Assembly (NCBI GenBank): GCA_028286585.1
Contig: JAQBRI010000010.1
Location: 1 to 43,936, forward strand
DNA from: Candidatus Kaiserbacteria bacterium
GTDB lineage: Bacteria; Patescibacteriota; Minisyncoccia; Phycocordibacterales; UBA2100
Length of the DNA stretch: 43,936 bases
Reading direction: 5' to 3'
This document shows positions 16,804 through 25,226 of the stretch, one piece after another (position 1 is the stretch's first letter; every line of letters starts with the position of its first letter). Below the pieces are notes generated by a model. That model had not been told where the DNA came from and searched no databases. It worked only from the letters and a program-made list of their open reading frames with translations. A program made the position numbers and the translations under genes.

Positions 16804-17253
16804 TTAACGGTCTTTAATTTTCAAAGTTCTATCGATGTCTCGCTTGGTATCTCTTTCTGCAATGGTTGCACGCTTGTCGGCTTTCTTTTTACCCTTTGCT
16901 ATACCAATTTCGAGCTTCAAATTCCTACCTTTATTATACATCGCAATTGGTATAGTTGTCAAACCTTTCTCGTGCTCAGCGCCTTCAATATCCCTAAGTT
17001 CCTTGTGATTAAGGAGGAGTCTTCTATTTCGCTCGGGATCATATGATTCTGGGGCGTTTTTTGGCTGAAATGGGGGAATTGTTGAGCCAATAAGATATGC
17101 CTCACCGCCCCGAACTACCACCCGAGCACCCTTGAGTGATCCTAATCCCGCACGTATCGATTTGACTTCGTAGCCAAAAAGCTCGATTCCTGCCTCAAAT
17201 CGATCGAGTATTTCGTAATCCAAAAGTGTCCGTTTGTTGTCGATGAGTGACAT
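16804..17253 (-). CDS. smpB: SsrA-binding protein
   Basis: LDYEILDRFEAGIELFGYEVKSIRAGLGSLKGARVVVRGGEAYLIG. Confidence 0.95.
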   Translation of the reverse strand: MSLIDNKRTLLDYEILDRFEAGIELFGYEVKSIRAGLGSLKGARVVVRGGEAYLIGSTIPPFQPKNAPESYDPERNRRLLLNHKELRDIEGAEHEKGLTTIPIAMYNKGRNLKLEIGIAKGKKKADKRATIAERDTKRDIDRTLKIKDR

Positions 17254-17307
17254 GCAAATACTATATCATTCAACGCCACAATACTGTATAATGTGCCAAC
17301 AGAATAT

Positions 17308-19233
17308 ATGCCAAAAAAAGACATCAAAACCGAAGAAAAAAAGCCCGTACAGACTCCTCCTGGCAAGAAACCAGAGGGTATTAATATTTGGATACAACTC
17401 GGAGCCGCGCTCGTTGTTTTTGTCATACTCTCAGTAGGGTATTCGTCGGTCAAGCAGTATTTCACCGACCAAAATAACGTCGTTCCATTTTCACAAATCG
17501 CGCAAGATATCATCGCGGGTAAGATTAGTTCCGTCACTGTTGCGGGGGACAGTATAACTGCGACCTACACCGACAAGAGCGAAAAAAAGTCACGCAAGGA
17601 ATCAGAGGATTCACTGACCAACACATTGGCGCGCTATGGTGTGACACCGGCAGAATTTGCTACGGTAAAAATTGATGTCGAGGATCAAAGCGGTGTCAGA
17701 TTTTGGTTTTTGACACTCGCACCACTCATCATTCCGATAATTCTTTTGTTCGGACTCATGTGGTATCTCTCGCGACAACTTCGCGGTGGCGGTATGCAGG
17801 CACTTTCGTTTGGCCGTTCGCTCGCACGACTCATTAGTCCTGAGGATCAGGTACAGCGAGTACTTTTTTCTGATGTTGCTGGAGCAAAAGAAGCAAAAGA
17901 AGAACTTACAGAAATTGTCGACTTTCTCAAAAATCCAGACAAGTTTCTCAAAATCGGTGCACGTATTCCAAAGGGCGTACTACTTATGGGAGCACCGGGT
18001 ACCGGTAAGACGATGCTTGCTCGCGCTGTAGCGGGTGAAGCGGGGGTACCATTTTTCTCGATCTCCGGATCCGAGTTTGTTGAAATGTTTGTAGGTGTTG
18101 GTGCGTCACGCGTTCGCGATCTTTTTACTACTGCAAAAACCGCATCACCCGCGATTATTTTTATTGATGAAATAGATGCCGTTGGTCGTATCCGCGGAGC
18201 GGGAACAGGTGGCGGAAATGATGAGCGCGAACAAACTCTAAATCAAATTCTCGTCGAGATGGATGGTTTTGAACCAAGTGAAAAAGTCATTGTGATGGCA
18301 GCTACCAACCGCCCAGACGTGCTCGACCCGGCGCTTTTGCGTCCAGGACGTTTTGATCGACGGGTGACTATCGACCTTCCAGACAGAAAGGATCGCGAAG
18401 ATATTCTTATTTCACATGCCCGCCAAAAGCCAATGGGACCTGATACGAGTTTTCCTGTCATTGCAGAGCGGACACCGGGATTTAGCGGAGCTGACTTGGC
18501 CAACCTTATGAACGAGGCTGCCATTCTTGCCGCACGCGAAAACCGAACAGAGATTACGCAGTATGATTTGATCCGCAGTATCGAAAAGGTAATGCTCGGT
18601 CCCGAAAGACGATCACATATTTTGAGTAAAAAAGAAAAAGAGATTACCGCGTATCACGAAGCGGGTCACGCACTTGTTTCGAGTATCTTGCCGTATGCCG
18701 ATCCAGTGCACAAAGTTTCGATCATTAGTCGCGGACGTGCTGCTGGATATACATTGCACCTCCCATTCGAAGATCGAAAGCTCCAATCACGTAAAGCGTT
18801 TCTTGATGACATTGCGGTCTCACTTGGCGGATACTTGGCAGAAAAAATGATTTATGGAGATATTACGACTGGTGCATCGAACGACCTGCAAGTATTAACA
18901 GCGCTTGCCCGCGACATGGTTACCCGATACGGAATGTCAGAAAAGCTGGGTCCAATAGCGCTTGATGCGGCACAGGGCAGAACCATGTTTGGTAGCGGCA
19001 TTGAGCAGGGTGATTCACAATCAGAACATGTGTCTGCTTCTATTGATGCCGAAGTTCGATTTATTATCGAAGGCGCGCAAGCACGAGCAACAGAAGTGCT
19101 TACAACGCACCGCAAGGCGCTCGATGCGATTGCACTCAAGCTTGTCGAAGTAGAAACACTCGAACGAGAAGAATTTGAAAAGATTTTGGTATTGAACGGC
19201 ATCGAACCAAAAAAGAGGGAAGATGTAATCTAA
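17308..19233 (+). CDS. ftsH: ATP-dependent zinc metalloprotease FtsH
   Basis: [51 protein letters not shown]. Confidence 0.97.
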   Translation: MPKKDIKTEEKKPVQTPPGKKPEGINIWIQLGAALVVFVILSVGYSSVKQYFTDQNNVVPFSQIAQDIIAGKISSVTVAGDSITATYTDKSEKKSRKESEDSLTNTLARYGVTPAEFATVKIDVEDQSGVRFWFLTLAPLIIPIILLFGLMWYLSRQLRGGGMQALSFGRSLARLISPEDQVQRVLFSDVAGAKEAKEELTEIVDFLKNPDKFLKIGARIPKGVLLMGAPGTGKTMLARAVAGEAGVPFFSISGSEFVEMFVGVGASRVRDLFTTAKTASPAIIFIDEIDAVGRIRGAGTGGGNDEREQTLNQILVEMDGFEPSEKVIVMAATNRPDVLDPALLRPGRFDRRVTIDLPDRKDREDILISHARQKPMGPDTSFPVIAERTPGFSGADLANLMNEAAILAARENRTEITQYDLIRSIEKVMLGPERRSHILSKKEKEITAYHEAGHALVSSILPYADPVHKVSIISRGRAAGYTLHLPFEDRKLQSRKAFLDDIAVSLGGYLAEKMIYGDITTGASNDLQVLTALARDMVTRYGMSEKLGPIALDAAQGRTMFGSGIEQGDSQSEHVSASIDAEVRFIIEGAQARATEVLTTHRKALDAIALKLVEVETLEREEFEKILVLNGIEPKKREDVI

Positions 19234-19255
19234 TTACATTCTAATGACATGCATT

Positions 19256-19284
19256 GAAAAAGGCGGGATGTTGAGTCCCGCCTT
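19256..19284 (+). terminator. Intrinsic terminator
   Basis: AAAGGCGGGA-TGTTGAG-TCCCGCCTTT. Confidence 0.75.
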
Positions 19285-19288
19285 TGTG

Positions 19289-19825
19289 CTAATGGAGCGT
19301 TAATGATGAGGTGTGATAATATCGCCAGCTGAGCGATATTATCTCCTGCACTTGAGGGTGGATTTCGATCGAGCTGAAGTGTTCGTTGCAAATCCTGTCT
19401 GCTCTAGTAGAGATGTCCATCATTTTCTCGATGATTGAATTCACTTTCTCCATAGAGTGATCTTCCAAGAGGCGCTTGATGCATTCATCGAGCCATTGGT
19501 GTGCAAGTGAAAGATAAAACGAAATCGGACGACTGAAGCATGCATCGTGCCCGTATCGATCGTGAAGAAATAATAAGTTACGAAGCTCAAATCCAACACA
19601 GTTGTTTGGATTGGCACTATCCAATAAAAGAACTAGAGACTTGTCGGGCGAGACACGTCTTTTGATTCGGCACGATGATTTTTGCGGTATCCTTACCCGC
19701 AAGACATCGGTTTTGGGATAAAAGCACATCCCATATTCGCGCATATGGAAACGATAGTTTCGAATTCGATGATCTGCCTCAGCGTGCATCGCATCCTCCA
19801 TCAAACGCATTACAACTATCCCCAC
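19289..19825 (-). CDS. Hypothetical protein
   Basis: 178 aa ORF (start uncertain; internal ATG near 19789 has GGAGG upstream). Confidence 0.45.
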   Translation of the reverse strand: MGIVVMRLMEDAMHAEADHRIRNYRFHMREYGMCFYPKTDVLRVRIPQKSSCRIKRRVSPDKSLVLLLDSANPNNCVGFELRNLLFLHDRYGHDACFSRPISFYLSLAHQWLDECIKRLLEDHSMEKVNSIIEKMMDISTRADRICNEHFSSIEIHPQVQEIISLSWRYYHTSSLTLH

Positions 19826-19859
19826 AGTATACCGATTGTCCGCCGAGTCAAGATTATAA

Positions 19860-19893
19860 AAAGTGCCCTCGGCGCGCAGTGCGCCGAGGGCAA
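19860..19893 (-). terminator. Intrinsic terminator-like hairpin after pyrC
   Basis: TGCCCTCGGCGC-GCA-GTGCGCCGAGGGCA. Confidence 0.65.
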
Positions 19894-19906
19894 AATATCA
19901 ACTGGT

Positions 19907-21019
19907 TTATACTCGCTGCCAACTGAGAGTTCCGCCTTCATCGAAGGAGACAATATCGTCTGGCCCTTCAGTGCCCATGGCAACATATCTGTGAGCGGGT
20001 TGCCAGGGCTTTCGAACAAGCTCGACCATTTTATTGCTCGGATCGATGCCGATGTATTTTGCAAAATTAGTTGAGGAAAACCGCTCAAAACGTTCGTCGA
20101 GTCTCCCGAGTGAATCAAAGAGTTTGGCATATCGCTCGAGTGCATGGGTCATAAGCACTCCACTTTTGCAGCATCCAGCTTCTTTGTCGCGTTTGGGATG
20201 TGCCGCAGAATCCGTTCCGAGCCAGACAAAGTCATGACCTTCAGTCATGAATTCATGCAGCTCCTTCCGGTGCTCAGACGACTGCAAGATTGGCATCCAG
20301 CCAACATGCGTGTTGTATCCCCGGCGAAACAGGTCGCGCCGGTCGAGCGTCGAATGATGAACGGTCATCGAACATCCTAGAAATTCGCCGCCGTGCTTGC
20401 GCATGTATTCGACGCCTGTGATCGTCGACAAGTGTTCGATCGATATCTGGAGTGTCGGATGTGCATCGCGAATGCGTGGCAAAATATTTTCGATGAAGTA
20501 TGGCTCCTGATCGTATGGATCGAGCTCAATGCCGTTAGCATCAACCCCCGCTGCCGCATGGATGAAGAAGATACCTCCCTTATTAGCAAGCTGCCACAGT
20601 ACTCGGTACGGTTCCGTCAGTCTCGTCCAGAGCGCACTCACGTCCTTGACGCCCCTATCACTGTTGGTTGTCAGTCCTGGTGGATAGAACTTTACACCCA
20701 TAATATCCTTCCTTATGAGTGCAGCAGCAACTTCGCTTGAATTGATTTCGTCGGTGAGATACATCGTCATCAGGGGAATGAAATTTGTACGCGAAAACTC
20801 CATAATATCCTTGCGATAGTTCCGGGCATCTTCGATCGTGGTAATCGGCGGATCCAGATTCGGCATGAATACCGCAGCGTGAAATTCTTCAGAAAGTGTG
20901 GGAACAGTGATCTGAAGAATACCGCTCGACTTATCGCGAGCATGAAAATGCCCTTCGATCGGCATGCGCATACGAAACCACATAATACGACCCTGGTCGT
21001 CTCGTTTCCAGATTTGCAT
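19907..21019 (-). CDS. pyrC: Dihydroorotase (homodimeric PyrC type)
   Basis: GHFHARD; AAVFMPNLDPPITTIEDARNYR; FVWLGTDSAAHPKRDKE; SD GAGGAG before ATG at 21019. Confidence 0.88.
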   Translation of the reverse strand: MQIWKRDDQGRIMWFRMRMPIEGHFHARDKSSGILQITVPTLSEEFHAAVFMPNLDPPITTIEDARNYRKDIMEFSRTNFIPLMTMYLTDEINSSEVAAALIRKDIMGVKFYPPGLTTNSDRGVKDVSALWTRLTEPYRVLWQLANKGGIFFIHAAAGVDANGIELDPYDQEPYFIENILPRIRDAHPTLQISIEHLSTITGVEYMRKHGGEFLGCSMTVHHSTLDRRDLFRRGYNTHVGWMPILQSSEHRKELHEFMTEGHDFVWLGTDSAAHPKRDKEAGCCKSGVLMTHALERYAKLFDSLGRLDERFERFSSTNFAKYIGIDPSNKMVELVRKPWQPAHRYVAMGTEGPDDIVSFDEGGTLSWQRV

Positions 21020-21107
21020 GTCACACAACTCCTCTATGTCTGTGTTGTCGGAGAACAATTGTTTCCCAGCGCACAGTATCAAAGTACAGATAGAGAAGCA
21101 ATAAAAA

Positions 21108-21141
21108 AGAAAGTGGCGTCCCGGAGGACGCCACTTTAAAA
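21108..21141. terminator. Intrinsic terminator
   Basis: AAAGTGGCGTCC-CGGA-GGACGCCACTTT. Confidence 0.8.
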
Positions 21142-21154
21142 AGTTCTACATATT

Positions 21155-22123
21155 CTAGTCGGGAAGGCCGTACTCGACGAGGTAATCCACCAGCCCCGTA
21201 TGACCAACGCTCTTGTCGCCCATAATTATTTCTTGCGCGACTTTCGGATCGAGGTTTCTTCGCGAAAGTGCTGTATTGAACTGGAATCCATGTGCGCCGA
21301 GACAGAGATACTTGTACGCATCAAGTCCGCTGTCGATGCCGCCTGCTGCAATAAGTTTAGTTTTCGTTCCCTTAACTATTTCGCGCGCCTGCATAAGCAT
21401 GCCGCTCACGATTGGAATGAGAGCTTTCCCGCCAAGACCGCCTCGCCCCATATTGATCGCCGGTTTGCCAAGCTCTTTCTCGAGATACGAATTCGGAATT
21501 GTATTCGCCAGGATCACGTAGTCGATCCCAATATCCACGCATGCTTTGATGTTTGGAATGAGAAACCGTGCTTCGGTAATCGGCGCATGTTTGATAGCAG
21601 TCAGAAGACCTCCTGCACCATTTTTGAGTGAAGCTACACCTTCACGAAATGCATCACTATCAAAGCATACGATGGGCTTGAACTTTCCGTCGACGACCAT
21701 GTTGCCGCACGAAAAATTCCCCTCCACTATATTGGCGGCATTGTAACTTGCGATATCGGCAGCCATGTAATGGTATTCCTCGGGGTCGAACTTATTTCCC
21801 GCAGAAATACTGACGCAAAAGTTCGCGCCAGCATCATTGACACTCTGGCAAATTTTCCGAAGAAGCGGGAGAGTTGCTTCGTGGCCCTGGTTTGGTATTC
21901 CCAAGGCGTTGATCGAATTCCCGGTCTTTTCATCATAGAAAAAATTGTTACCGGTGTTGCCTTCGCGCGGTTCCATCGTGTATGAACCATAGGTGACGAC
22001 TCGCATGCCCGTCCGTGCAAATCTCTCTGCTGTTTTCAGGTTTTTGCAAGTACCTGCCGCGTTGCCCCAAGAGAGAGACTGTATGTATTCCAGGGCCTTA
22101 TCAGGAGTGCTAAAAGTGTTCAT
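21155..22123 (-). CDS. pyrD: Dihydroorotate dehydrogenase family protein
   Basis: ISAGNKFDPEEYHYMAADIASYNAANIVEGNFSCGN; GRGGLGGKALIPIVSGMLMQAREIV; LIAAGGIDSGLDAYKYLCLGAHGFQF. Confidence 0.8.
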   Translation of the reverse strand: MNTFSTPDKALEYIQSLSWGNAAGTCKNLKTAERFARTGMRVVTYGSYTMEPREGNTGNNFFYDEKTGNSINALGIPNQGHEATLPLLRKICQSVNDAGANFCVSISAGNKFDPEEYHYMAADIASYNAANIVEGNFSCGNMVVDGKFKPIVCFDSDAFREGVASLKNGAGGLLTAIKHAPITEARFLIPNIKACVDIGIDYVILANTIPNSYLEKELGKPAINMGRGGLGGKALIPIVSGMLMQAREIVKGTKTKLIAAGGIDSGLDAYKYLCLGAHGFQFNTALSRRNLDPKVAQEIIMGDKSVGHTGLVDYLVEYGLPD

Positions 22124-22226
22124 ACCACACCTCTATTTGGAAGAGCTGATTGCTCTCGCGACAGACTATCACGAGACTCATTTTTGAGCGAGAGGTATTG
22201 TTTGTGTCATTTGCTATACTAAAGTA

Positions 22227-23399
22227 ATGAAAAAAACTACACAAACGCAAAAAAAGCCAGCAAAACACCCAGATGTTTCGAAGGCGGCATTAGCACTGCA
22301 TAAAAAACTTGGCGGCAAGCTCAGAATAGTGCCGGCGGTTGCGGTAAAAAATCGTGCAGACCTTGCACTCGTGTATACGCCAGGCGTTGCAGCTGTCTCG
22401 ACCTATGTTGCAAAAAATCCAAACGAGGCACGCAACTACACAGGGAAGGGTAGAACAGTTGCTGTTATTTCTGACGGCTCTGCCGTTTTGGGACTTGGAA
22501 ATATTGGTGCCTTGGGCGCACTTCCTGTCATGGAAGGCAAGTGTATGATATTTAAATCATTTGCAGATATTGATGCAGTACCAATTGTGCTAGGAACGCA
22601 GGACCCGGACGAAATCGTACAGACCATCATTAATATCGCGCCTGCATTTGGCGGCATCAATCTCGAGGACATTGCGGCTCCAAAATGTTTTGATATTGAA
22701 CGGCGAATTATCGAGGCACTCGACATACCGGTCATGCACGACGATCAGCATGGAACTGCTATCGTAGTTTTGGCTGCACTCGTTAATTCACTCAAAGTAG
22801 TTAAGAAAAATATTAAAGATATTCGTGTGGTTGTCTCTGGCGCCGGTGCAGCAGGAACTGCCGTTGCAGAATTGATACATTCCGCAGGCGTTGGACACTT
22901 GGTGGTATTGGACAGCAAGGGCGTGATTCATAGCGGACGAACCGATCTTAATGAACACAAGCGTGAACTCGCCCTTATGAACACCGACGCCGTTGCTGGC
23001 GGGTTGCGCGAAGCGTTGACTGATGCCGATGTGCTTATTGGTGTGTCCGGCCCAAATCTTGCGGATGCAAACGACATTCGACTTATGAATAAGGGTGCTA
23101 TTGTCTTTGCGCTTGCAAATCCGACTCCCGAGATTATGCCGGAAGAGGCTTATGAAGGCGGCGCGGTGGTAGTGGGGACTGGACGATCTGACTATCCTAA
23201 TCAAATCAATAATTCGCTTGCGTTTCCCGGAATTTTTCGCGGAGCTCTCGACAACAAGGTACGCAAAATCACTAACGAGATGAAGCTAAAAGCCGCGTAC
23301 GCTATTGCAAAATTGGTGCCAAAACCAACGGCACAAAAAGTGGTTCCAGACATGTTTGATAAAAGAGTTGCCCCTGCCGTTGCCAAGGTTATCCGATAG
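22227..23399 (+). CDS. NAD(P)-dependent malic enzyme
   Basis: YTPGVAAVSTYVAKNP; VISDGSAVLGLGNIGALGALPVMEGK; MHDDQHGTAIVVLAAL. Confidence 0.93.
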   Translation: MKKTTQTQKKPAKHPDVSKAALALHKKLGGKLRIVPAVAVKNRADLALVYTPGVAAVSTYVAKNPNEARNYTGKGRTVAVISDGSAVLGLGNIGALGALPVMEGKCMIFKSFADIDAVPIVLGTQDPDEIVQTIINIAPAFGGINLEDIAAPKCFDIERRIIEALDIPVMHDDQHGTAIVVLAALVNSLKVVKKNIKDIRVVVSGAGAAGTAVAELIHSAGVGHLVVLDSKGVIHSGRTDLNEHKRELALMNTDAVAGGLREALTDADVLIGVSGPNLADANDIRLMNKGAIVFALANPTPEIMPEEAYEGGAVVVGTGRSDYPNQINNSLAFPGIFRGALDNKVRKITNEMKLKAAYAIAKLVPKPTAQKVVPDMFDKRVAPAVAKVIR

Positions 23400-23443
23400 C
23401 TTTTTCAAATGGCGAATTTGGACTATACTGTCTGTGACCAATC

Positions 23444-23517
23444 CCGCCCTTAGCTCAGTTGGTTAGAGCGCAGAGCTTATACCTCTGATGTCCCTGGTTC
23501 GAATCCAGGAGGGCGGA
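23444..23517 (+). tRNA. tRNA-Ile (anticodon UAU)
   Basis: CCGCCCT/AGGGCGG acceptor; GCTC/GAGC D-stem; CAGAG-CTTATAC-CTCTG; CCTGG-TTCGAAT-CCAGG; no encoded CCA. Confidence 0.92.
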
Positions 23518-23703
23518 CATATTTTTAACGAACGTGTGAGTATAAAAATAGTGAGTGGCCCTTGCGGCCCGGACATATTTTTAAGGAGCAAAGCGACTAT
23601 AAAAATAGTCGGGCCTCCTGGAGGGCGCTCATTTTTCATAGACAGTACTCTGTCTTATGAAAAAGGAAGTGCTGTCATGTACTCATGAGCAGCCGGACAT
23701 ATT
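23515..23703. repeat. Post-tRNA repeat cluster: GGACATATT(TTTAA) units at 23515, 23571 and 23695
   Basis: GGACATATTTTTAA...TATAAAAATAGT unit occurs twice, a shorter GGACATATT a third time; CGACTAT-AAAA-ATAGTCG hairpin. Confidence 0.65.
23631..23694 (+). repeat. UACU twin-hairpin element copy A
   Basis: TTTTTCATA-GACAG-TACT-CTGTC-TTATGAAAAA-GGAAGTG-CTG-t-CATG-TACT-CATG-ag-CAG. Confidence 0.7.
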
Positions 23704-23750
23704 CAGCTTCTCCTATTGCAGATGGATAGGGATATGTGACAATAAGAGAT

Positions 23751-25166
23751 ATGAAGTACACACATCGCATCGCTCTTATAAGTGCCTCGTTGATCGTTTT
23801 ACCATTGGTTTCGTTTGCACAAGTATCATCTAGCGCAAACTATAGTGCGTCCGATCCAAATGCAAGTAGCGCAAACGGCTCATCATTACAAGCGCAGGCC
23901 CAGGCATTGCTGCAGCAAATCGCCGCACTTCAGGCGCAAATCGCCGCAGCTGGTGGTTCATCGAGCGGGGGAACTACAGTTAGTAACTCAAGTGCATGTC
24001 CACTCATCGGCCGATCACTCAAAGTAGGATCATCCGGTGATGATGTGACTCGATTGCAGCAATTTCTTGCGCAAGACCCTTCTATTTATCCAGAAGCAAC
24101 AGTATCCGGATACTTTGGCGGACTTACCGAAGCCGCAGTACGAAGATGGCAGGTCAAGTTTAATATTGTCTCGAGTGGTTCTCCTGCAACAACAGGATAC
24201 GGCATGGTAGGACCGCGAACAGCTGCTGCAATATCGCTGCAGTGTACTCAGCAATCTTCACAAAATAGTCAATCAAATTCAACTCAAGTTGGTGGATACA
24301 TTCAGGTAACACCGGTTTCTGGAAGCGCTCCTCTTACGGTCTCGGTGCAAGCGTTCGTCAATACCACCAACAATTGTAATGCACAAGTGTATACGCTCGA
24401 TTTTGGTGATGGAACACAGCTACAGCAAATTCCAACCAACGGATCCTGTACACAAGTTACACAAAATTATGCACATACTTACACGTATGGCGGCAGCTAT
24501 CAAATAGTTTTGGCTGCGGGTACGCATCGCACTTCTGCGATTGTTACAGTCTCGGGTGCATCAGCACAACAGCAGCAACAACAAACTCCTGCTGATTCGC
24601 TACGTGCGTCAATCACATCAGGTGTAGCACCGTTAAGTGTCATATTCTCAGGTACCATTTCAAATGCAGCGGGTCTTGGATGTCAGGGCACCTGTAACGA
24701 AACTATCAACTTTGGTGACGGAACAGTGGGACTCGTTGCAATACCAACAACTCCTGGTACTTGGCAGTCGTACTCTATTACGCATGTCTATGCAAATGTC
24801 GGAACATATAACCCAGTATTACAATCGGTAACAGGCAACGCACTCAGTTCATCAATCACGATTACCGTTGGACAGCCATCGACTGTAACTGGCAACAATG
24901 GCTCATACGGCATTGTTTCAGTTTCACCATCATCAAGTAGTAGTGTAGCGGTAACCGCGGTTGTGTCTGTGCCAAGTTGTGGGATCTACAGTGTCGCATG
25001 GGGAGATGGCGCTAGCAGTCAGCCAGTTACATCTTCGTGTACAACTGGTGGAGTTGCTTCATCGATCACACTGACTCACACATATCCATCTACTGGAAAC
25101 TATCTTATCGTACTTAAGGACGGACAGGGTAATTCACAAGCAACTGCAAACTATAATATTCAATAG
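23751..25166 (+). CDS. Secreted PG_binding_1 domain protein with PKD-like repeats
   Basis: LKVGSSGDDVTRLQQFLAQDPSIYPEATVSGYFGGLTEAAVRRWQVKF; DFGDGT/NFGDGT motifs. Confidence 0.8.
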   Translation: MKYTHRIALISASLIVLPLVSFAQVSSSANYSASDPNASSANGSSLQAQAQALLQQIAALQAQIAAAGGSSSGGTTVSNSSACPLIGRSLKVGSSGDDVTRLQQFLAQDPSIYPEATVSGYFGGLTEAAVRRWQVKFNIVSSGSPATTGYGMVGPRTAAAISLQCTQQSSQNSQSNSTQVGGYIQVTPVSGSAPLTVSVQAFVNTTNNCNAQVYTLDFGDGTQLQQIPTNGSCTQVTQNYAHTYTYGGSYQIVLAAGTHRTSAIVTVSGASAQQQQQQTPADSLRASITSGVAPLSVIFSGTISNAAGLGCQGTCNETINFGDGTVGLVAIPTTPGTWQSYSITHVYANVGTYNPVLQSVTGNALSSSITITVGQPSTVTGNNGSYGIVSVSPSSSSSVAVTAVVSVPSCGIYSVAWGDGASSQPVTSSCTTGGVASSITLTHTYPSTGNYLIVLKDGQGNSQATANYNIQ

Positions 25167-25182
25167 TTCGTACTGCATCACG

Positions 25183-25226
25183 AATAAAAAAAACTCCGTC
25201 GTGCGACGGAGTTTTTTTATTCGTGA
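25183..25226. terminator. Bidirectional intrinsic terminator
   Basis: AAAAAAACTCCGTCG-TG-CGACGGAGTTTTTTT. Confidence 0.88.

Noticed and set aside
18243-18524. Minus-strand ORF within ftsH
   Set aside because: Antisense to the highly conserved AAA domain; no independent start signals.
23488-23688. 66-aa ORF overlapping tRNA-Ile
   Set aside because: Translation of tRNA 3' half and hairpin repeats; no protein-like features.
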